Below, one piece after another: positions 25,149-33,716 of a stretch of DNA of 64,000 nucleotides. The stretch's first letter is position 1. The number at the start of each line of letters is the position of its first letter. A program made the position numbers and the translations under genes. Source of the DNA: Saprospiraceae bacterium (GTDB lineage Bacteria > Bacteroidota > Bacteroidia > Chitinophagales > Saprospiraceae); assembly GCA_020848995.1 (NCBI GenBank), contig JADLHA010000048.1, positions 62,001-126,000 of the forward strand. The letters run 5' to 3'. Below the pieces are notes generated by a model, which worked only from the letters and a program-made list of their open reading frames with translations, did no database searches and was not told the DNA's origin.

Positions 25149-27605
25149 TTAGCCCTGGCAGGAAATACATCCTTCGTCCATGTTACAGACCATCCCGGTT
25201 ACTGGCGGGTTATCCTGATCCGTGGCGGAGAGCATTTCCCTGGCTTCCTTTTGAAGGTCTGCGGTTGGAACGGTTCCAGAAATCATCTCCACGGTTTCTT
25301 CTGCGAGTCGTTCCTGTTTGGAAACAAATTTCTGTTGGTGCTTTTCGCTGAGAGTGAATTTGATGGGATCTACAGCCGACTTGGTACGCAGGTAGTACAT
25401 CCCCGTTTTAAGCCCCTTTTTCCAGGCATAAAAGTGCATGGATCCCACTTTGTTGGGCGAGGCGCTCTCGAGAAACAAGTTCAGGCTTTGGCTTTGGCAG
25501 ATGAAGGCACCGCGGTCGGCAGCCATGTCGATGAGGGTCTTCTGGCTGATTTCCCAAACCGTTTTGTACAGGGACTTTAAATCGGAAGGAATGGCGTCAA
25601 TTTGTTGTACGGATCCATTGTGGAACATCAGAAGTTCCTTCATTTCCTGGTTCCAAAGATTGCGCGATACCAAGTCGGCGAGGAGGTGTTTGTTGACCAC
25701 AATGTAATCCCCGGACAGGGTGCGGCGCGTGTAGAGGTTTGACGTGTAGGGCTCAAAGCACTCGTTATTGCCGAGAACCTGAGAAGTACTGGCGGTTGGC
25801 ATGGGAGCCAGAAGCAAGCTGTTTCGGATTCCATTTTCAACCACTTGTCTGCGCAAAGCTTCCCAGTCCCAGCGACCGGATTGGGGTTGTACCCCCCACA
25901 TATCAAACTGGAACAGCCCCTGGCTCATCGGAGACCCGGGAAAGCTTTCGTAATGTCCAAATCGCTTGGCCAGTTCGCAGCTTTCACTGACAGCGGCGAA
26001 GTAAATGGTTTCGAAGATGTCCCGGTTGAGGGTCCTGGCCTCTTCGCTGTCGAATGGCATTCGCAGCAGGATCAATGCATCGGCAAGCCCCTGAACCCCT
26101 ATGCCGATGGGGCGATGCCTGAAATTGGAATTGCGCGCTTCATCGATTGGGTAATAATTGATATCGATGATCCGGTTGAGGTTTCGCGTTACCACGCGGG
26201 TAACTTCTGCGAGCTTTTCGTGGTCGAAGCTATTGTCAATTACGTACTTGGGAAGGGAAAGCGAAGCGAGGTTGCATACCGCGACTTCATCGGGAGCGGT
26301 GTATTCTATAATTTCTGTGCACAAATTGGAAGATCGGATGGTGCCCAGGTTTTTCTGGTTTGATTTTTCGTTGCAGGCGTCTTTATAGAGGATGTATGGG
26401 GTTCCCGTCTCGATCTGACTTTGGCAGATCTGGAGCCAAAGATCCTGAGCTCGCAAGGTTTTGCGTGCTTTCCCTTCAGCTTCGTATTGTTCGTACAAGG
26501 TGCGGAAAGCCGTTCCATAAGACTCGCAAAGTCCCGGGGCTTCATTCGGGCAAAATAAAGACCAGTTGCCGTCGTTCATGACCCGTTCCATGAACAAATC
26601 GGGAATCCACAAAGCGTAAAAGAGATCCCTTGCGCGCATCTCCTCTTTACCGTGGTTCTTCTTGAGCTCCAAAAAGTCTTCGATATCGGCATGCCAGGGT
26701 TCGAGGTAGATGGCGAAAGCCCCTTTGCGTTTTCCGCCCCCCTGATCGACGTAACGGGCAGTATCGTTGAACACGCGCAACATTGGGATGATGCCATTCG
26801 AACTGCCACCCGTTCCTTTGATGTAACTGCCTTTCGCCCGGATGTTGTGTATGCTCAGGCCAATGCCTCCCGCGGACTGCGAGATTTTGGCACACCGGCT
26901 GAGCGTTTCGAATATCCCGGGAATGGAGTCATCGACCATGCTCAGCAAAAAGCACGAAGACAATTGAGGTTTGGGGGTTCCTGCATTGAATAGTGTGGGT
27001 GTGGCATGGATAAACCAACGCTCGGACATGAGGTGATAGGTTTCAATGGCAGCTTCGATGTCTTCGCCATGTATGCCTACCGCAGTGCGCATCAACAGAT
27101 GTTGAGGTCTCTCTGCTGATTGCTTATTGGTTTTCAGGAGGTAGGACCGTTCGAGGGTTTTAAAACCAAAGTAATCAAATTGGTAATCGCGGTCGTAAAT
27201 GATCGCCGAGTCCAAACGGTCTGCATGCCTTCGAATGATGCTCATGGTTTCATCGCCGATGAGTCCAGCCCGGTCATTGGTGACCGGGTCGATGTATTGG
27301 TAAAGGCGATCCATCGTTTCTGAGAACGATTTCAGCGTATTTTTATGAAGGTTCGAAACCGCAATGCGGGCGGCAAGTATGGCATAATCGGGATGTACGA
27401 TGGCCAGAGTTGCCGCGGTCTCAGCAGCGAGGTTGTCCAACTCCGAAGTGCTCACTCCGTCGTAAAGACCAAGTATGACCTTTTTTGCAATCTCAATGGA
27501 ATCGACAAAGTTGGGGTCGAGGCCATAACAGAGTTTGCGTATGCGTGCGGTAATTTTGTCAAAGCTGACATCCTCACGCTTTCCGTTGCGTTTTACGACT
27601 TGCAT
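25149..27605 (-). CDS. nrdA: Class I ribonucleoside-diphosphate reductase, large (alpha) subunit
   Basis: This subunit reduces ribonucleoside diphosphates to deoxyribonucleotides together with NrdB. The 818-residue protein starts with an ATP-cone (about 1-90, [16 protein letters not shown]), the allosteric activity site. The active-site cysteines and finger loop follow ([42 protein letters not shown]), and the C-terminal tail carries the shuttling pair in GCISCQG. Each of these regions is intact. It lies 30 bases after nrdB with no promoter box between them, so they form one operon. Confidence 0.96.
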   Translation of the reverse strand: MQVVKRNGKREDVSFDKITARIRKLCYGLDPNFVDSIEIAKKVILGLYDGVSTSELDNLAAETAATLAIVHPDYAILAARIAVSNLHKNTLKSFSETMDRLYQYIDPVTNDRAGLIGDETMSIIRRHADRLDSAIIYDRDYQFDYFGFKTLERSYLLKTNKQSAERPQHLLMRTAVGIHGEDIEAAIETYHLMSERWFIHATPTLFNAGTPKPQLSSCFLLSMVDDSIPGIFETLSRCAKISQSAGGIGLSIHNIRAKGSYIKGTGGSSNGIIPMLRVFNDTARYVDQGGGKRKGAFAIYLEPWHADIEDFLELKKNHGKEEMRARDLFYALWIPDLFMERVMNDGNWSLFCPNEAPGLCESYGTAFRTLYEQYEAEGKARKTLRAQDLWLQICQSQIETGTPYILYKDACNEKSNQKNLGTIRSSNLCTEIIEYTAPDEVAVCNLASLSLPKYVIDNSFDHEKLAEVTRVVTRNLNRIIDINYYPIDEARNSNFRHRPIGIGVQGLADALILLRMPFDSEEARTLNRDIFETIYFAAVSESCELAKRFGHYESFPGSPMSQGLFQFDMWGVQPQSGRWDWEALRRQVVENGIRNSLLLAPMPTASTSQVLGNNECFEPYTSNLYTRRTLSGDYIVVNKHLLADLVSRNLWNQEMKELLMFHNGSVQQIDAIPSDLKSLYKTVWEISQKTLIDMAADRGAFICQSQSLNLFLESASPNKVGSMHFYAWKKGLKTGMYYLRTKSAVDPIKFTLSEKHQQKFVSKQERLAEETVEMISGTVPTADLQKEAREMLSATDQDNPPVTGMVCNMDEGCISCQG

Positions 27606-27635
27606 ATTTCCTTTGGCTTAGGTGAACAGACTTTT

Positions 27636-28619
27636 TTAAAAGTCTTCGTCAATGGAAAATACCTGAGGCGAATTGGAATTGCTGACTCCCGCCTTTTGGT
27701 ACTCGGAAACGCGCTTTTCAAAGAAATTGGTTTTCCCTTGCACCGAGATCATATCCATGAAAGGGAACGGATTCGCGGATTGGTAAATCTTGGAATTGCC
27801 CAGGGCCACGAGCAGCCGGTCGGCGACAAATTCAATGTATTGGCACATCAGACTGGCGTTCATGCCAATCAGGGCGACCGGAATGGCTTCGGTAATAAAG
27901 TATTTTTCGATTTCTACGGCATCGCGGATGATGGACTCAATGGTGTCTTTGGGCAGCTTGTTGACAATGTGCTTGTTGTAGAGCAGACAGGCAAAATCAC
28001 AATGCATGCCCTCGTCGCGGGAGATCAACTCGTTGCTGAACGACAAGCCGGGCATGAGCCCGCGCTTCTTGAGCCAGAAAATGCTGCAAAACGAACCGGA
28101 AAAGAAAATGCCTTCTACTACGGCAAAGGCGATGAGCTGCTCGCAAAAACTGCCTTGTTTAATCCATCGCAAGGCCCAGTCAGCCTTCCTTTTGACGCAA
28201 TCCAGGTTTTCGATGGCGTGCAACAGGTAGTCCTTTTCTCTTGGATCTTTGATGTAAGTGTCAATGAGCAGCGAATAGGTTTCGGAATGGATGTTCTCCA
28301 TCATGATCTGAAAACCATAAAAAAACTTGGCTTCGGGGTATTGAACCATCCGTACCATATTTTCAGCGAGGTTTTCATTGACGATCCCGTCGCTGGCCGC
28401 AAAGAAGGCAAGCACGTGTTTGATAAAATGCTTTTCATCCCCATTGAGCTTGTTTTCCCAGTCGTCGAGGTCCTGAACGAGGTCTATTTCTTCTGCCGTC
28501 CAGAAGCAAGCTTCCGAATTTTTGTAGAACTGCCAGATGTCGCTGTGCTGTATGGGGAATATGACGAAACGATTCGGGTTTTCTAGGAGTATGGGTTCGG
28601 TTTGCAGTTGCGTATTCAT
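27636..28619 (-). CDS. nrdB: Class I ribonucleoside-diphosphate reductase, small (beta) subunit
   Basis: This is the radical-generating diiron subunit. Expected ligand regions are visible: [28 protein letters not shown] and RDEGMHCDF. The tyrosine in HSETYS sits where the radical tyrosine is found. The C-terminal tail ends in SIDEDF, the part that docks into NrdA. ATG at 28619 was chosen ([18 protein letters not shown]), giving 327 residues; the longer frame starting at 28655 overlaps a promoter box. First gene of the nrdB-nrdA operon. Confidence 0.95.
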   Translation of the reverse strand: MNTQLQTEPILLENPNRFVIFPIQHSDIWQFYKNSEACFWTAEEIDLVQDLDDWENKLNGDEKHFIKHVLAFFAASDGIVNENLAENMVRMVQYPEAKFFYGFQIMMENIHSETYSLLIDTYIKDPREKDYLLHAIENLDCVKRKADWALRWIKQGSFCEQLIAFAVVEGIFFSGSFCSIFWLKKRGLMPGLSFSNELISRDEGMHCDFACLLYNKHIVNKLPKDTIESIIRDAVEIEKYFITEAIPVALIGMNASLMCQYIEFVADRLLVALGNSKIYQSANPFPFMDMISVQGKTNFFEKRVSEYQKAGVSNSNSPQVFSIDEDF

Positions 28620-28652
28620 AGGCGTTGTTGCGGGTGAAGCGTGCTCAGGCGA

Positions 28653-28660
28653 CAAATGTA
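28653..28660 (-). promoter_or_regulatory. -7 box TACATTTG for nrdB-nrdA
   Basis: Perfect TAnnTTTG box about 34 bases before the nrdB ATG at 28619. It overlaps the alternative longer start at 28655 and so argues against it. Two further perfect boxes lie farther upstream on the same strand, so the operon may have several promoters. Confidence 0.5.
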
Positions 28661-28769
28661 TTACTTGCCGGCTTTTATATGATAAAAAAAACGATATATT
28701 TTAAAAATGCATTTGTAAATATCACATTTAGAATGAAATAACCAAGTATCCCGGTTTAACATCCCTTTA

Positions 28770-28788
28770 AAAACATATTAAATGTTTT
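28770..28788. repeat. Inverted repeat AAAACAT-ATTAA-ATGTTTT upstream of nrdB
   Basis: The two 7-base arms are perfect and separated by ATTAA. The size and symmetry are those of a dimeric regulator site. It lies just downstream of the start point predicted from the box at 28803-28810. The sequence does not match the NrdR-box consensus, so any regulator is unknown. Confidence 0.45.
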
Positions 28789-28993
28789 AGTGATATCTGC
28801 TGCAAAAGTAAGTGGTTAACCCCTAGTGCGCAGCCAGAAATTTTTAACAGCCTGTTGAAAACAAAGGTAAGTTTGTGAGTTTCCAAAACTTACGCATTTC
28901 GGACTCAATTAACCGAATTTGGTCCTTTTTGCAATTGCTATCCCTTACTAACCAATTGTTGATGTATTACACTTTATCTTAAAGTATTTTCCG

Positions 28994-29617
28994 ATGAAGC
29001 CTACGCGCACAACAAAGGGCATAGGTCGCTACTATGCGATGTATAAGCCCTACGGGGTACTTTCCCGGTTTACGACCGAGCTGCCCGGACAACGCTGCCT
29101 GGCTGACTTGGTCAGTTTGCCACAGGATGTCTACCCGATCGGGCGGTTGGACCAGGATTCGGAAGGCTTGTTGTTGCTCAGCAGCGATCCCGCAGCCAAT
29201 GCCGCCATCCTGGAGCCAAGACAGCAACTGTTGAAAACCTACCTTTGTCAGGTCGAGGGCGCTTGTGAAGCTGCAGCGTTGCAGGCTTTGTTGGATGGAT
29301 TCAGCCTGAGCATTAAGGGCACGAAGCATTTCGTTCGCGCCGTGTCAGCACGTATGTATGAGGATCCACCGGTCCTGCCAATCAGGGATCCCCCCATCCG
29401 CTTCAGGAAAAACATTCCCACTTCATGGATTGAAATCGCGATCACCGAAGGCAAGAACAGACAGGTACGCAAGATGCTCGCTGCAATCGGATACCCGGTT
29501 CTGCGGCTCGTGAGGGTGGGCATCGGCAAACTTCAATTGGGGGCTATGCAACCGGGTGAACTTCGCGAGTTCGATGCCACTGGGTTCGCCCGTTCGCTGG
29601 GCATCCGTCCGTGGTAA
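28994..29617 (+). CDS. rluE: RsuA/RluE-type rRNA pseudouridine synthase
   Basis: A 207-residue enzyme that converts a specific uridine in rRNA to pseudouridine. It has the family opening YYAMYKPYGVLS, the catalytic aspartate motif IGRLDQDSEGLLLL, KTYLCQVEG and the C-terminal TEGKNRQVRKMLAAIGYPVLRLVRVGIG. There is no N-terminal S4 domain and the protein is short, which fits RluE (23S rRNA) better than RsuA or RluB; the exact target is inferred. It is divergent from nrdB and convergent with pdhB. Confidence 0.9.
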   Translation: MKPTRTTKGIGRYYAMYKPYGVLSRFTTELPGQRCLADLVSLPQDVYPIGRLDQDSEGLLLLSSDPAANAAILEPRQQLLKTYLCQVEGACEAAALQALLDGFSLSIKGTKHFVRAVSARMYEDPPVLPIRDPPIRFRKNIPTSWIEIAITEGKNRQVRKMLAAIGYPVLRLVRVGIGKLQLGAMQPGELREFDATGFARSLGIRPW

Positions 29618-29756
29618 AAGGCATCTGAAATGTTCAAGGCAGCTTGAATCACTCAAGGTAGCGATCGCTGCGGAGCACTGGAGCTAGAGCGATAGACCCG
29701 TCGAAACGGGGAATTCTTCGATGGGCCCTTCAGGTGCGAGAATACTGAATTCAGAA

Positions 29757-30743
29757 TCAATATCGCATATACCTCGCCTCTTTAACCGCCCGCACGATGG
29801 TGGCAACGTCTGGAAGGTAAGCTTGCACGAGTGTGGGCGCATAGGGAAGGGAGGTGTCGGCAGCATTCACGCGTGTAATGGGGGCATCCAGGTAGTCAAA
29901 AGCGCGCTTTTGTACCATGTAGGCAATTTCTGCGGAAACGCTGCCATAAGGCCAGCCCTCATCGACGACCACCAAGCGGTTGGTTTTTTGGACGGAGGTG
30001 ATCACCGCGTCGTAATCGAGTGGTCTGATGGTCCGAAGGTCGATGACTTCAGCCTGAATTCCTTCCTTTTCCAGCTCGCTTGCCGCATATTTTGCGAGTT
30101 CGACCATCTTATTGTAGGCAACGATGGTGACGTCCGTCCCCGTTCTCCGGATGGCAGCGCGGCCAATGGGAACGAGGTAATCGCCTTCCGGAATTTCGCC
30201 CTGTAAGCCGTAGTACAGTTCAGATTCCATAAAGCAAACTGGGTCGTCATCCCGGATGGCTGACTTGAGAAGGCCTTTTGCATCCGCTGGATCGATGCAC
30301 GAAACGACTTTCAGCCCGGGACAATTGGCCATCCAGCTTTCGAACGTCTGGCTGTGCTGCTGGGCCAGTTGTCCAGCCGACCCGCTGGGTCCCCGGAAGA
30401 CGATTGGGCAGGTAAATTCACCGGCAGACTGAGAAAGGGTTTTGGCAGCGTTGTTAACGATTTGGTCGAAAGCCAGAACGGCAAAATTCCAGGTCATGAA
30501 TTCGACGATTGGCCGGAGCCCATTCATCGCGGCCCCCACACCGATGCCGGCAAAACCCAGTTCCGCAATGGGCGTATCGATTACACGGCCGGGACCAAAT
30601 TCATCCAGCATCCCCTTGCTGACCTTGTAGGCACCGTTGTATTCGGCAACCTCCTCCCCCATCAGAAAAACGCGGGAGTCGCGTCGCATTTCTTCCGACA
30701 TTGCTTCCCGCAATGCATCTCTCAAAGTCGCCGTTCGTGCCAT
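29757..30743 (-). CDS. pdhB: Pyruvate dehydrogenase E1 component, beta subunit
   Basis: The beta subunit of the alpha2beta2 E1 enzyme, which uses thiamine diphosphate to decarboxylate pyruvate and feeds acetyl groups to the lipoyl E2. Family motifs are clear: LREAMSEEMRRD, FLMGEEVAEYNGAYKVSKG, DTPIAELGFAGIGVGAA, GPSGSAGQLAQQHSQ and VVDEGWPYGSV. ATG at 30743 was chosen because a perfect -7 box overlaps the longer TTG start at 30761. E1 alpha and E2 are not adjacent; the gene stands alone between mpl and the pseudouridine synthase. lipB at 39166-39885 serves the same pathway. Confidence 0.94.
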   Translation of the reverse strand: MARTATLRDALREAMSEEMRRDSRVFLMGEEVAEYNGAYKVSKGMLDEFGPGRVIDTPIAELGFAGIGVGAAMNGLRPIVEFMTWNFAVLAFDQIVNNAAKTLSQSAGEFTCPIVFRGPSGSAGQLAQQHSQTFESWMANCPGLKVVSCIDPADAKGLLKSAIRDDDPVCFMESELYYGLQGEIPEGDYLVPIGRAAIRRTGTDVTIVAYNKMVELAKYAASELEKEGIQAEVIDLRTIRPLDYDAVITSVQKTNRLVVVDEGWPYGSVSAEIAYMVQKRAFDYLDAPITRVNAADTSLPYAPTLVQAYLPDVATIVRAVKEARYMRY

Positions 30744-30758
30744 AGGATATCCTCGGAG

Positions 30759-30766
30759 CAAAGGTA
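30759..30766 (-). promoter_or_regulatory. -7 box TACCTTTG for pdhB
   Basis: Perfect TAnnTTTG followed by C, with the predicted start of transcription about 9 bases before the ATG at 30743. It makes pdhB a separate unit from mpl, whose stop lies 47 bases upstream of the pdhB start. Confidence 0.6.
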
Positions 30767-30790
30767 GCTAAAACCTGCCGGAGGTGTAAT

Positions 30791-32149
30791 TTACTTGGTT
30801 TGAACCGATTGGAATTCATTTAAATCCAGTCCGCCGAAGTTTCCGGAACCGGCAAAAATCACGACTCGGTAGCCTTCCATTTCTCTTTTTAAGCAAGCGC
30901 TCAATGCGGCGGCATCCCGGCATATTGTCGAGTCGGTGTGCCCGAATGCCTTTTGCGTACCCTCGGGGTCCGGGGCTTTCATTCCTTTAATATCCAATGA
31001 TTTAGAGTCGTAATAGACGATGAGCCGGTCAGAGGAGTTGGCAGTTTTGGCGTAATTGGGCAGAAACTGCTCGTTTAGACTGCTGTAGCTGTGAAGTTCC
31101 ACTACAGCAAGTATTTTTTCGCCGGCATGCCGGGTACGCAAGGCTTCCAGGCTGGCCTTTAGCTTCGATGGTGCGTGAGCGAAGTCGCGGTATACGGTTT
31201 GGGCCTCCGACATCCACAGGCATTCCAGCCTCTTGGCAGCCCCACGAAAGTTGCCGAGCGCCTTACAGGAAACCCTGTTTGGAATGTCCAGTTGCTCGCA
31301 TGCAATGATTGCTGCCTGGGCATTTTCAAGGTTATGGCGGCCGAAAACCTGCAAGGGAGTCGTGATTCCATCACTGGCCAAATGGGTTACGCCCCCAACA
31401 TCGACGTGTTGTGCCGGCCCGTAGCCAATGCATTTCAGTTTATCGCCGTTTTCTCTGACCAGTCGGCTCAATATGGGGTCGTTGCAGGCATAGATCAAAG
31501 TGGTTCCCGGGTCACATCGGCGGATGAGTTCGGCAAACGCAGCTTCATAGGAGTCTTGCGTTGGAAAGACATTGAAGTGATCCCAGGCAATTCCGGTAAT
31601 GATCAGGATGTCGGGACGATAATGAAAGAATTTGGGCCTGAGGTCGAGGCAGGAACTCAGGTATTCATCGCCCTCAATTACGGCAATCGGCGCGTCGCTG
31701 ATGCGAACCATGGTCGTGAAGCCTTCGAGCTGGGCTCCCACGAGGTAGTCGAAGGATCTGTTCGCGGAACTCAGGATGTGCATGATCATGGATGTGGTCG
31801 TCGTCTTGCCGTGACTACCTGCCACAACGACTTGTCGTTTGCCTGAATACACCGAACTGATGTATTCCGGGAAAGAAAATACGGGAATCCCGCTTTCCAT
31901 GGCCCTTGCCAATTCGGCATTTCCTGCCTTTGCATGCATTCCGAGGATCACAAAATCAATTCCGGAATGGATTCGCTCGGGATACCATCCTTCCACCTCC
32001 GGCAAGAGTCCGGCAGCTTGTAGGCGGGTACGGGCGGGTTCGAAGATCTGGTCGTCGCTCCCACTGACAAGATGCCCGGCCTGATGGAGAGCCAGGGCGA
32101 GGTTGTGCATGACGCTGCCTCCGATTGCGATGAGGTGGATATGGCTCAT
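30791..32149 (-). CDS. mpl: UDP-N-acetylmuramate:L-Ala-gamma-D-Glu-meso-Dap ligase
   Basis: This Mur-ligase-family enzyme joins the recycled tripeptide L-Ala-D-Glu-mesoDap to UDP-MurNAc, returning peptidoglycan fragments to synthesis. The 452-residue protein has an N-terminal Rossmann domain (HLIAIGGSVMHNLALAL), the P-loop VVAGSHGKTTTTSM, the central IEGDEYLSS and GIAWDHFNVF motifs, GRHNLENAQAA, and a C-terminal domain with YRDFAHAPSKLKASL. IGGSVMHNLA distinguishes Mpl from MurC (IGGIGMSG). It implies meso-Dap peptidoglycan. An imperfect -7 box TATGTTTA lies at 32168-32175. Confidence 0.93.
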   Translation of the reverse strand: MSHIHLIAIGGSVMHNLALALHQAGHLVSGSDDQIFEPARTRLQAAGLLPEVEGWYPERIHSGIDFVILGMHAKAGNAELARAMESGIPVFSFPEYISSVYSGKRQVVVAGSHGKTTTTSMIMHILSSANRSFDYLVGAQLEGFTTMVRISDAPIAVIEGDEYLSSCLDLRPKFFHYRPDILIITGIAWDHFNVFPTQDSYEAAFAELIRRCDPGTTLIYACNDPILSRLVRENGDKLKCIGYGPAQHVDVGGVTHLASDGITTPLQVFGRHNLENAQAAIIACEQLDIPNRVSCKALGNFRGAAKRLECLWMSEAQTVYRDFAHAPSKLKASLEALRTRHAGEKILAVVELHSYSSLNEQFLPNYAKTANSSDRLIVYYDSKSLDIKGMKAPDPEGTQKAFGHTDSTICRDAAALSACLKREMEGYRVVIFAGSGNFGGLDLNEFQSVQTK

Positions 32150-32197
32150 TGAGTGTTCTTAAGGGGCTAAACATAAGGGAGAATGCCCAAAATAATT

Positions 32198-32205
32198 TAC
32201 CTTTG
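32198..32205 (+). promoter_or_regulatory. -7 box TACCTTTG for the small lipoprotein gene
   Basis: Perfect TAnnTTTG followed by C. Transcription would start near 32212, about 34 bases before ATG 32246, and after the longer in-frame start at 32183, which rules that start out for this transcript. Confidence 0.6.
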
Positions 32206-32245
32206 CACGGCGTTAGGGATAATAATCACAATAAAACGCGGCATC

Positions 32246-32413
32246 ATGAGAAAAACTGAGCATCGCAAAACCTTACTCCTCCTGGGAATGCTATTTGCAA
32301 TTGCGTTGAGTTCCTGTAGCAGGGGGTATGGTTGCCCGTACGATTTTTCGGCAGCCGAAGTCCTTTCCGGGTTGGCAGAATCTGCATTCCGGCTGTTTTC
32401 GATCCTGTTTTAA
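32246..32413 (+). CDS. Small putative lipoprotein (55 residues)
   Basis: A short gene framed by a promoter box upstream and a strong terminator downstream. The protein begins with charged residues (MRKTEHRK), then a hydrophobic stretch and the lipobox LSSC, giving a mature lipoprotein of only about 32 residues that starts CSRGYGCPYDFS. Lipid modification and a place in the inner or outer membrane are inferred. No function is known. The gene lies between divergent mpl and downstream mnmD. The transcript could also act as a leader for mnmD. Confidence 0.7.
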   Translation: MRKTEHRKTLLLLGMLFAIALSSCSRGYGCPYDFSAAEVLSGLAESAFRLFSILF

Positions 32414-32436
32414 CGGGACCCCAAGCACTACGGGCT

Positions 32437-32471
32437 AAAAAACCAGTTTCCTCGCAGATACTGGTTTTTTT
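32437..32471 (+). terminator. Rho-independent terminator between the small lipoprotein gene and mnmD
   Basis: The arms AAAAAACCAGT and ACTGGTTTTTT are perfectly complementary over 11 bases around a 12-base loop and end in a run of seven T. It is the clearest intrinsic terminator in the window. Its T-run ends only seven bases before the GTG start of mnmD. Confidence 0.85.
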
Positions 32472-32477
32472 ATTGGA

Positions 32478-33146
32478 GTGAAAACCATTTTTAGAACAGC
32501 TGACGGTTCCGATACGGTCTTTGATTCCGGACTGCACTGCCATTACCATTCAATAAACGGTGCCTTTACGGAAAGCCAGCACGTATTTATTCTCAATGGC
32601 TTTGACCGATGTGCACCTGGCAGGCAGGCTGTTCGCATATTCGAAGTAGGTTTGGGTACCGGATTGAACGCTTTGCTAACGGCATGCAGGGCTGCAGAAC
32701 ATCCCAACTTGATGGTTTCATACCACGCAATAGAGGCTGAACCGTTGGCGCTTCATTTGGCTGGACAACTGAACTATCCGGATTTTCTGGGAACAGAGGA
32801 AACAAAAAATTTGTTTTATAAGCTTCATCAGGTTCCTTGGGATCAATGCATTGCCCTTTTGCCTAACTTTTGTTTCCGGAAGATACAGGCTGACTTTTTG
32901 AGTTGGTGTCCCGATGCAGCCTATGACCTCATCTACCACGATGCTTTTGCCCCAGGAGACCAGCCCGAGTTGTGGACACATGATGCCATTCAAACCATGC
33001 GAAATGCACTGGATTGTGGAGGCATACTTTCTAGTTATTGTGCCAAAGGCAGTTTCCGGAGAACGTTACGAGCTTGTGGCTTTGAGGTGATGAGGCTGCC
33101 AGGACCACCGGGTAAGCGCGAGATGACCCTTGCCACGGCGATTTAG
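32478..33146 (+). CDS. mnmD: tRNA 5-methylaminomethyl-2-thiouridine methyltransferase MnmD
   Basis: A stand-alone MnmD-type SAM methyltransferase, which completes the wobble-uridine modification mnm5s2U in some tRNAs (the first half of MnmC in enterics). The 222-residue protein has TADGSDTVF, YHSINGAFTESQHVFI, the SAM motif FEVGLGTGLNALL and YHDAFAPGDQPELW near the active site, and ends with KREMTLATAI. The start is GTG at 32478; no ATG is in frame nearby. It has no oxidase domain. It follows a strong terminator by seven bases and has no recognised promoter of its own in the gap. Confidence 0.9.
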   Translation: MKTIFRTADGSDTVFDSGLHCHYHSINGAFTESQHVFILNGFDRCAPGRQAVRIFEVGLGTGLNALLTACRAAEHPNLMVSYHAIEAEPLALHLAGQLNYPDFLGTEETKNLFYKLHQVPWDQCIALLPNFCFRKIQADFLSWCPDAAYDLIYHDAFAPGDQPELWTHDAIQTMRNALDCGGILSSYCAKGSFRRTLRACGFEVMRLPGPPGKREMTLATAI

Positions 33147-33158
33147 CCAGGTTTCTGA

Positions 33159-33166
33159 TATATTTG
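33159..33166 (+). promoter_or_regulatory. -7 box TATATTTG for the 33180 gene
   Basis: Perfect TAnnTTTG followed by C, with transcription expected near 33173 and the ATG at 33180, leaving a very short leader. It would drive the three-gene run 33180-35844. Confidence 0.55.
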
Positions 33167-33179
33167 CTAAAAATATTAT

Positions 33180-33716
33180 ATGAGCACTGAACAGCCATTG
33201 GGACCCGGTTCACGGGTAAAACATCCTGCATTTGGAGACGGGGTCATTGTCAGCGTCGATGTAGCTGGTTACCGCGTATGCTTCATCCAGTTTGGCTTGA
33301 AACTGGTTGGTAAGGACTACTCGCAATGGACCATTGTAGAGCGCATTGAGCCTGAAGAGGCCATTACGTTTGGGGAAGCAGAAAAGGCGCTGGCAAAAAT
33401 ATTGCGGGCGTGGTCGGATATCACAGAAGTTGTTCCGCTGGGAGACAAATGGAAAAACGGGGTGATGATCCTTAAACCGGGAGAGCCCGGTCTTAAAGAA
33501 AAGGAAATCCCCATCGATCAGTTCTTTCACAAAATTGTCATGGTGCGTGACCGCCTTCGCGTCATGGAACAACGCGTCAACAGCAGCAAGCTCGACGACG
33601 AAGACAAGGTCAACCTTCAGCAATACATAACCCGCATTTACGGCAGCCTGACTACCTTCAACATTTTGTTCCGCAACAAGGAGCAGCATTTTGTCGGCGA
33701 AAAAACAGAAGGATAA
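33180..33716 (+). CDS. Conserved hypothetical protein with SH3-like N-terminus
   Basis: A 178-residue soluble protein with no signal peptide or membrane segment. Residues about 8-55 (GPGSRVKHPAFGDGVIVSVD) resemble the SH3/Tudor-like fold found at the end of UvrD-type helicases and other nucleic-acid or RNA-polymerase-binding proteins. The rest is mostly alpha-helical and charged. A role in nucleic-acid or polymerase binding would be guesswork. Its stop shares one base with the start of the TlpA-like gene (TAATG). Confidence 0.8.
   Translation: MSTEQPLGPGSRVKHPAFGDGVIVSVDVAGYRVCFIQFGLKLVGKDYSQWTIVERIEPEEAITFGEAEKALAKILRAWSDITEVVPLGDKWKNGVMILKPGEPGLKEKEIPIDQFFHKIVMVRDRLRVMEQRVNSSKLDDEDKVNLQQYITRIYGSLTTFNILFRNKEQHFVGEKTEG

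Larger units (their letters stand above)
28620..28993. other. AT-rich regulatory gap between nrdB and the pseudouridine synthase gene
   Basis: This 374-base gap is the longest in the window and separates two divergent genes. On the minus strand it holds three perfect TAnnTTTG boxes facing nrdB (28653-28660, 28803-28810, 28862-28869). On the plus strand one box (28868-28875) faces the pseudouridine synthase gene. A 19-base inverted repeat lies at 28770-28788. A convincing NrdR-box pair was looked for and not found. Confidence 0.55.

Noticed and set aside
27345..28586. A 413-codon open frame on the plus strand opposite nrdB and the start of nrdA
   Set aside because: It is an antisense shadow: nrdB and nrdA have full family motifs on the minus strand, and the plus-strand translation resembles nothing.
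28689..28704. AT-rich site with a GATATATTTT core as a possible NrdR box before nrdB
   Set aside because: It matches about 11 of 16 consensus positions, and the second box expected some 31 bases away is absent.
29697..29710. Hairpin CCCGT-CGAA-ACGGG between the pseudouridine synthase gene and pdhB as a terminator
   Set aside because: The stem is only five base pairs and no T-run follows on either strand.
29745..29754. Palindrome CTGAATTCAG next to the pdhB stop
   Set aside because: A 10-base palindrome without a T-run or a repeated copy in the window is expected by chance.
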